A DNA stretch of 8,343 bases, taken from assembly GCA_938004315.1 (NCBI GenBank), contig CALKWG010000352.1, positions 1 through 8,343 of the forward strand, written 5' to 3'. The notes beneath the pieces are model-generated. The model worked only from the letters and a program-made list of their open reading frames with translations, did no database searches and was not told the DNA's origin. Position 1 is the first letter of the stretch; every line of letters begins with the position of its first letter. Below are positions 4,852 through 8,343 of the stretch, piece by piece. The position numbers and the translations under genes were made by a program. Origin of the DNA: an uncultured Spirochaetaceae bacterium (GTDB lineage Bacteria; Spirochaetota; Spirochaetia; Treponematales; UBA12059).

Positions 4852-6936
4852 ATGGGTGCCAAGCAGGAGGTCTTTCCGGAATGGCGGGCGTTCCTCGGTA
4901 GCGAGGAGCGCGGCGGCCGCTTCGTGGCCAAGCGCTCGGGCGCCGTCGAGCCCTATGACCGGGGCAGGATAGCGTCGGCCGTCGACAAGGCCTTCCGCGC
5001 GGTCAAGGGCGTCTCCGACAAGGAGAAGGTGGAGCGCCTGACCGCCGAGGTCGAGGCGCGCCTAGGGCTCATGATGGCCGCCCGCCACCCCAACTCCATA
5101 CCGGCCATCGAGGAGATCCAGGACCTGGTCGAGCTGGCCTTGATCGAGGCCAAGGAGGCGGAGGTCGCCCGCGCCTACATCCTCTATCGCGCCAAGCGCG
5201 AGGCGGTGCGCGACGCCCAGCGCCTGATGCTGGACATCAACACGACCATGGACGGATACCTGGCCCAGGTGGACTGGCGCGTCAAGGAGAACGCCAACGT
5301 CAACTACTCTTTGGGCGGCCTTATACTGCACAACTCGGGCACCGTAACCGCTAATTATTGGTTAAAAAATATTTACACGGAAGATATCGCCGAGGCGCAC
5401 CGCAACGCCGACTTCCATATACACGATCTATCGATGTTCTCCGGCTACTGCGCCGGCTGGTCCCTGCGGCAGCTCATAGCCGAGGGTCTAGGCGGCGTCC
5501 CCGACAAGATCACGAGCGCCCCGGCCAAGCACCTGTCCACCCTGGTGCAGCAGATGGTCAACTTCCTGGGGATCCTGCAGAACGAGTGGGCCGGCGCCCA
5601 GGCCTTCTCCAGCTTCGACACCTACCTGGCGCCCTTCGTCAAGGCCGACGCGATGAGCGAGGCCGAGGTCAAGCAATGCGTGCAGTCCTTCATGTTCGGC
5701 GTGAACACGCCCAGCCGCTGGGGCAGCCAGGCGCCGTTCACCAACGTCACCTTCGACTGGACCTGCCCGGCGGACCTGCGCGACAGGCCGGCCGTGGTCG
5801 GCGGCGTCGAGCAGGGCTTCACCTACGGCGACTGCCAGGCCCAGATGGATACGGTCAACCGCGTCTTCATCGAGCTCATGCTCGGCGGCGACGCCGACGG
5901 CCGCGGCTTCCAGTACCCCATCCCGACCTACAACCTGACCCGCGACTTCGACTGGGACAGCCCGAACGCCAGGCTGCTCTTCGAGATGACCGCCAAGTAC
6001 GGCACGCCGTACTTCCAGAACTTCATCAACTCGGACCTGGATCCCGGCGACGTGCGCTCCATGTGCTGCCGCCTGCAGCTGGATAAGCGCGAGCTCCGTA
6101 AGCGCGGCGGCGGCCTCTTCGGCTCCGACGAGCTCACCGGCTCCATCGGCGTGGTCACGCTGAACCTGCCGCGCATAGGCTACCTGTCGCAGGGCAAGGG
6201 CGAATTCTATAGGCGCCTAGACCGCCTGACGGACCTGGCGGCCAAGAGCCTGTCGACCAAGCGTAAGGTCTGCTCGCGCCTCCTCGAAGGCGGGCTCTTC
6301 CCCTACAGCAAGCGCTATTTGAAGAATTTCGACAACCACTTCAATACCATCGGACTCGTGGGCATGAACGAATGCTGCCTGAACTTCCTAGGCAAGGGCA
6401 TCGCCGATCCCGAGGGCAAGGCCTTCGCCGAGGAGGTGCTCGATCACCTGAGGAAGCGCATGGCGGACTTCCAGGAGGACACGGGCGAGCTCTTCAACCT
6501 GGAGGCTACGCCCGCCGAGAGCACTTCGTACCGCCTGGCTAAGCACGACAAGGGCCGCTACCCAGAGATCGTCACCGCCGGCGCCGACGAGCCGTACTAT
6601 ACCAACTCGACGCAGCTGCCCGCCGAGTACACCGAGGACCTCTTCGACGCCCTGGACCACCAGGAGTCACTGCAGGGCCGCTATACCGGCGGCACGGTCT
6701 TCCATATGTTCCTAGGCGAGGCGGTGGAGGATTGGCGCGCGGTCCGCGACCTGGTGCGGGCCGTGGCCGGCCGCTACCGCATCCCCTACTATACGGTCTC
6801 GCCGACCTTCTCCGTATGCCCGGTGCACGGCTATATCTCCGGCGAGCACTTCCGTTGCCCCAAGTGCAAGGCCGAGAAGGAAGCCCGCATACGCGACGAG
6901 ATAGCGGTGCTGGAGCGAGAGCTCGCCGAGACCTAG
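4852..6936 (+). CDS. nrdD: NrdD, class III ribonucleotide reductase catalytic subunit lacking its glycyl-radical segment
   Basis: A 694-aa anaerobic ribonucleoside-triphosphate reductase large subunit, which reduces NTPs to dNTPs by thiyl-radical chemistry. An ATP-cone (allosteric activity site) spans about residues 24-115. The barrel follows with FHIHDLSMFSGYCAGWSLRQ (188-207, Cys200), RWGSQAPFTNVTFDW (289-303), SMCCRL (403-408; the second Cys, C406, is the likely thiyl cysteine) and the phosphate-region LFNLEATPAESTSYRL (547-562). The C-terminal metal site is C656-x2-H659 ... C669-x2-C672. The protein then ends after a charged helix (673-694). Ordinary NrdDs continue here into an RxxGY glycyl-radical loop; none is present in this chain, and it is found in the next gene. 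I prefer ATG 4852 (GGAGG at 4837-4841, 10-nt spacer); a GTG at 4846 overlapping the nrdR stop would add two residues. The non-formate NrdD2-like flavour is inferred from the redoxin partner. Confidence 0.95.
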   Translation: MGAKQEVFPEWRAFLGSEERGGRFVAKRSGAVEPYDRGRIASAVDKAFRAVKGVSDKEKVERLTAEVEARLGLMMAARHPNSIPAIEEIQDLVELALIEAKEAEVARAYILYRAKREAVRDAQRLMLDINTTMDGYLAQVDWRVKENANVNYSLGGLILHNSGTVTANYWLKNIYTEDIAEAHRNADFHIHDLSMFSGYCAGWSLRQLIAEGLGGVPDKITSAPAKHLSTLVQQMVNFLGILQNEWAGAQAFSSFDTYLAPFVKADAMSEAEVKQCVQSFMFGVNTPSRWGSQAPFTNVTFDWTCPADLRDRPAVVGGVEQGFTYGDCQAQMDTVNRVFIELMLGGDADGRGFQYPIPTYNLTRDFDWDSPNARLLFEMTAKYGTPYFQNFINSDLDPGDVRSMCCRLQLDKRELRKRGGGLFGSDELTGSIGVVTLNLPRIGYLSQGKGEFYRRLDRLTDLAAKSLSTKRKVCSRLLEGGLFPYSKRYLKNFDNHFNTIGLVGMNECCLNFLGKGIADPEGKAFAEEVLDHLRKRMADFQEDTGELFNLEATPAESTSYRLAKHDKGRYPEIVTAGADEPYYTNSTQLPAEYTEDLFDALDHQESLQGRYTGGTVFHMFLGEAVEDWRAVRDLVRAVAGRYRIPYYTVSPTFSVCPVHGYISGEHFRCPKCKAEKEARIRDEIAVLERELAET

Positions 6937-7021
6937 GCTCTACGACGGAGGGGCGGCCGCCCGGCGCGGTCGGATCGAGTTATCATATTTTGTTATTTGA
7001 TATAAACCTGGGAGGGGAACT
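6937..7021 (+). other. 85-bp gap between the two NrdD parts: GC palindrome, then AT-rich leader
   Basis: The first half is very GC-rich and contains a perfect 12-bp palindrome GGGCGGCCGCCC (6951-6962), flanked by CGAC (6943-6946) and GTCG (6969-6972) that could close a larger hairpin. The second half (about 6979-7006) is strikingly AT-rich for this genome and contains a -10-like TATAAA (7001-7006), with no well-spaced -35. GGGAGGGG (7010-7017) is a very strong Shine-Dalgarno for the next gene. The region has stops in the frames of both flanking genes (TAG 6934-6936 and TGA 6998-7000). It could be an mRNA processing, attenuation or internal promoter site; the sequence does not decide. Confidence 0.45.
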
Positions 7022-7570
7022 ATGGAACTGCGTAAGGCGAAGGAGGCCCGGCTGGCCGAGCTCAAGGCCGCGCTCGTGACGGCGGAGGGAAGCCCGACCG
7101 AGGTGTACAGCCGCATCGTCGGTTATTACCGCTCGGTCCGCAACTGGAACGCCGGCAAACGCGAGGAATTCGGCCGCCGCAGGGAATACTCCCTGCCTAC
7201 GGCCGATCGCCTCGGGGCCTCCTTCGCCGGGGCTAGGTCCTCGGCGGCGAGCCGCGCCGACGCCGCGTCGGCCGGGGCCGACGTCCCGCCGGTCGCGGCC
7301 GACGGCAGGCCCCGTTCATACCTTTTGTTCACCAGGCGTAGCTGCCCGAATTGCCCGCCCGTGTGGCAGTACCTGGCCGAGGGGCCGCTCGAGGGCCGCA
7401 TCGTCGACGTTGACGACGCCGAGGGCTTCGCCGAGGCCGCCGCCTATCAGGTACTGGCCACGCCGACCGTGATTCTGTTCGGCGAAGGCGACGCGGAGCT
7501 GGCCCGCTGCTATACCAGGGCGCAGCTGCAGGCTACCCTGGCGCCGGTAGCGGAGCCCGCCCTGGCCTAG
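7022..7570 (+). CDS. separate glycyl-radical domain of NrdD fused to a thioredoxin/glutaredoxin-like domain
   Basis: A 182-aa two-domain protein. Residues 1-22 form a charged helix. Residues 26-57 (EVYSRIVGYYRSVRNWNAGK, then REEFGRRREY) match the C-terminal radical loop of class III reductases, with RxxGY at 31-35 and radical-bearing Gly34. A low-complexity Ala/Ser linker (about 65-97) leads to a redoxin domain (98-175): beta strand SYLLF, active-site S-C108-P-N-C111, and ATPTVILF with the cis-proline Pro148 typical of thioredoxin folds. NrdG would generate the radical on Gly34, which must insert into NrdD's barrel in trans. The CPNC pair would reduce the NrdD active-site disulfide formed each turnover. 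GGAGG at 7011-7015 with a 6-nt spacer makes the start convincing, and the frame is closed by TGA 24 bp upstream. It lies between nrdD and nrdG in one operon. Alternative: a paralogue that repairs or supplements an otherwise complete NrdD, but this NrdD has no radical loop of its own. Confidence 0.9.
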   Translation: MELRKAKEARLAELKAALVTAEGSPTEVYSRIVGYYRSVRNWNAGKREEFGRRREYSLPTADRLGASFAGARSSAASRADAASAGADVPPVAADGRPRSYLLFTRRSCPNCPPVWQYLAEGPLEGRIVDVDDAEGFAEAAAYQVLATPTVILFGEGDAELARCYTRAQLQATLAPVAEPALA

Positions 7571-7575
7571 GCTCC

Positions 7576-8271
7576 GTGAAGCTCGCCCTGCTCAAGACCA
7601 GCCTCATAGATTATCCGGGACGGGTCGCCTCGGTCGCCTTCCTGCCCGGTTGCAACCTCCGCTGCCCCTACTGCCATAATCCCGAGCTGGCCTTAGGAGC
7701 CGGGCTTCCTGATCTGTGCGATTGGGAATCGGCCTTGGACCACCTGAGGAGGAGGCGCGGCCTCGTTACGGGCCTCGTCTTCTCGGGCGGCGAGCCCTGC
7801 CTGAGGCCCGAGCTCCCGGCGATGGCCGCCCAGGCGCGCGAAACGGGCGTTCGGGTCAAGCTCGACACGAACGGCACGATGCCCGACGCCTTGGCCGCCG
7901 TCCGCGCCGATTATATAGCCTTGGATCTCAAGACCGCTTTCGATCGCTACGGCGAGCTGGCCTCGGATCCCGGCCGCCCGGATGGGCTGGGCGAGGCCGT
8001 GCTCCGATCCGTCGCCATCACGCGCGGACTCGGCTGCGAGTATGAATTTCGTATAACTTGCGCTCCTGGTATCTTCGGACCGGCCGAGGCGGAAGCTCTA
8101 CTGCCGCATGTATGCCCGGGCGACCCGGTCGTCCTCCAGGCGTACCGTCCGGGCGCCGTCCTTAACCCCGCCTGGGCCGCGGCGGCGATACCCTATACGA
8201 AGGCGGAACTCGAAAGCCTCCTTATGACGCTGCGGCGCGCCGCGCCTCTGGCCAGGCTTCGCGGCCTATGA
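7576..8271 (+). CDS. nrdG: NrdG, radical-SAM activase of the class III ribonucleotide reductase
   Basis: A 231-aa radical-SAM enzyme. The 4Fe-4S cluster motif is C26-x3-C30-x2-C33 (GCNLRCPYCHNP), preceded by KTSLIDYPG (7-15), the hallmark of the longer NrdG2-type activating proteins. SGGEP (70-74) is the SAM amino-group-binding motif, and KLDTNG (95-100) and ALDLKT (115-120) are further barrel strands. It cleaves SAM to a 5'-deoxyadenosyl radical that abstracts hydrogen from the reductase glycine, here Gly34 of the neighbouring protein. The start is GTG 7576, only 5 bp after the upstream stop. The Shine-Dalgarno is weak (TAGG at 7568-7571), so translation probably depends on coupling to the radical-domain gene, which would balance activase and substrate. 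Length and motifs are complete. An activase for another glycyl radical enzyme is possible in principle but unlikely in this operon. Confidence 0.93.
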   Translation: MKLALLKTSLIDYPGRVASVAFLPGCNLRCPYCHNPELALGAGLPDLCDWESALDHLRRRRGLVTGLVFSGGEPCLRPELPAMAAQARETGVRVKLDTNGTMPDALAAVRADYIALDLKTAFDRYGELASDPGRPDGLGEAVLRSVAITRGLGCEYEFRITCAPGIFGPAEAEALLPHVCPGDPVVLQAYRPGAVLNPAWAAAAIPYTKAELESLLMTLRRAAPLARLRGL

Positions 8272-8343
8272 GCGGACGGCCCGCGTCCGCCATGCCGCCG
8301 GACGATGATCCGCTGGCCTCGTTCGCGCCCGTGGTACGGCTGT
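8268..8343 (+). CDS. start of the next gene, possibly an Lhr-type helicase
   Basis: An ATG at 8268 overlaps the nrdG stop (ATGA), and the frame stays open to the window edge. Only 25 codons are visible: MSGRPASAMPPDDDPLASFA then PVVRL. The 'L..F.PVV..' pattern resembles the segment just before the Q-motif region of large Lhr-family superfamily 2 helicases ('FHPVVRAWF...'), which is a weak basis for a name. No helicase motif is reached. The stop-start overlap indicates it belongs to the nrd transcript. Confidence 0.45.
   Translation, partial: MSGRPASAMPPDDDPLASFAPVVRL

Noticed and set aside
6934..7005. Read-through of the nrdD TAG (pyrrolysine or suppression)
   Set aside because: Reading on in the same frame gives an unrelated sequence and meets TAA at 7003-7005 without reaching the radical loop, which is in another frame.
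6937..7021. Remnant of an intein, intron or homing endonuclease splitting nrdD
   Set aside because: The 85-bp gap has no intein block, endonuclease motif or visible self-splicing core, and the NrdD part ends after a complete zinc site at a domain boundary.
6900..7030. NrdD split as a single-base sequencing error or programmed frameshift
   Set aside because: The nrdD frame closes with TAG at 6934-6936 and the radical-domain frame closes with TGA at 6998-7000. Reaching one from the other needs two shifts through the third frame, whose product here does not resemble an NrdD linker. The second gene also has an ideal Shine-Dalgarno and ATG.
1..8343. CRISPR array, tRNA, rRNA, transposon ends or phage genes
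   Set aside because: None seen: no regularly spaced repeats beyond the two-copy 33-bp duplication, no cloverleaf, no transposase or integrase motifs.

Overview
This is a GC-rich bacterial chromosomal window (by eye about two thirds GC) that is almost entirely coding. The gene set points to an anaerobic or facultatively anaerobic bacterium: it carries a complete class III (oxygen-sensitive, glycyl-radical) ribonucleotide reductase locus. The sequence style (ATA and CTA codons kept in a GC-rich background, the type of phosphohexomutase, the small coiled-coil protein) reminds me of spirochaetes. That is only an impression and would need a phylogeny. No phage, IS, CRISPR, tRNA or rRNA is visible.

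Layout. Positions 1-2814 hold a minus-strand operon read right to left: a Gph-like HAD phosphatase, a 582-aa alpha-phosphohexomutase, and the start of a DnaQ-like 3'-5' exonuclease that runs off the left edge. A compact divergent region (2815-2870) holds two overlapping, oppositely directed sigma70-type promoters. From it a plus-strand NOL1/NOP2/Sun RNA m5C methyltransferase gene departs. It converges on a minus-strand gene for a small coiled-coil protein (3792-4133), and the 90-bp convergent gap contains a terminator-like hairpin and a short direct repeat. The 245-bp gap 4134-4378 is the control region of the nrd operon: a sigma70-type promoter, one good NrdR-box match over its -10, and a second palindrome 32 bp downstream, which fits the tandem arrangement NrdR uses.

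Positions 4379-8343 form the plus-strand operon nrdR - nrdD - (glycyl-radical domain + redoxin) - nrdG - next gene (possibly an Lhr-type helicase, only its start visible). NrdR senses nucleotide state and represses; NrdD is the catalytic subunit; NrdG is the radical-SAM activase that puts the radical on a glycine.

The most notable point is that NrdD is split. The 694-aa NrdD ends just after its C-terminal zinc-binding motif and lacks the glycyl-radical RxxGY segment. That segment (RIVGYY, Gly34) sits on a separate 182-aa protein encoded 85 bp downstream, with its own strong Shine-Dalgarno, and is fused to a thioredoxin/glutaredoxin-like CPNC domain. The enzyme would have to assemble its radical site in trans, in the manner of PflB with GrcA/YfiD, with its reductant domain tethered to the radical subunit. 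Both reading frames are intact, and joining them would need two frame changes, so a single sequencing error does not explain it.
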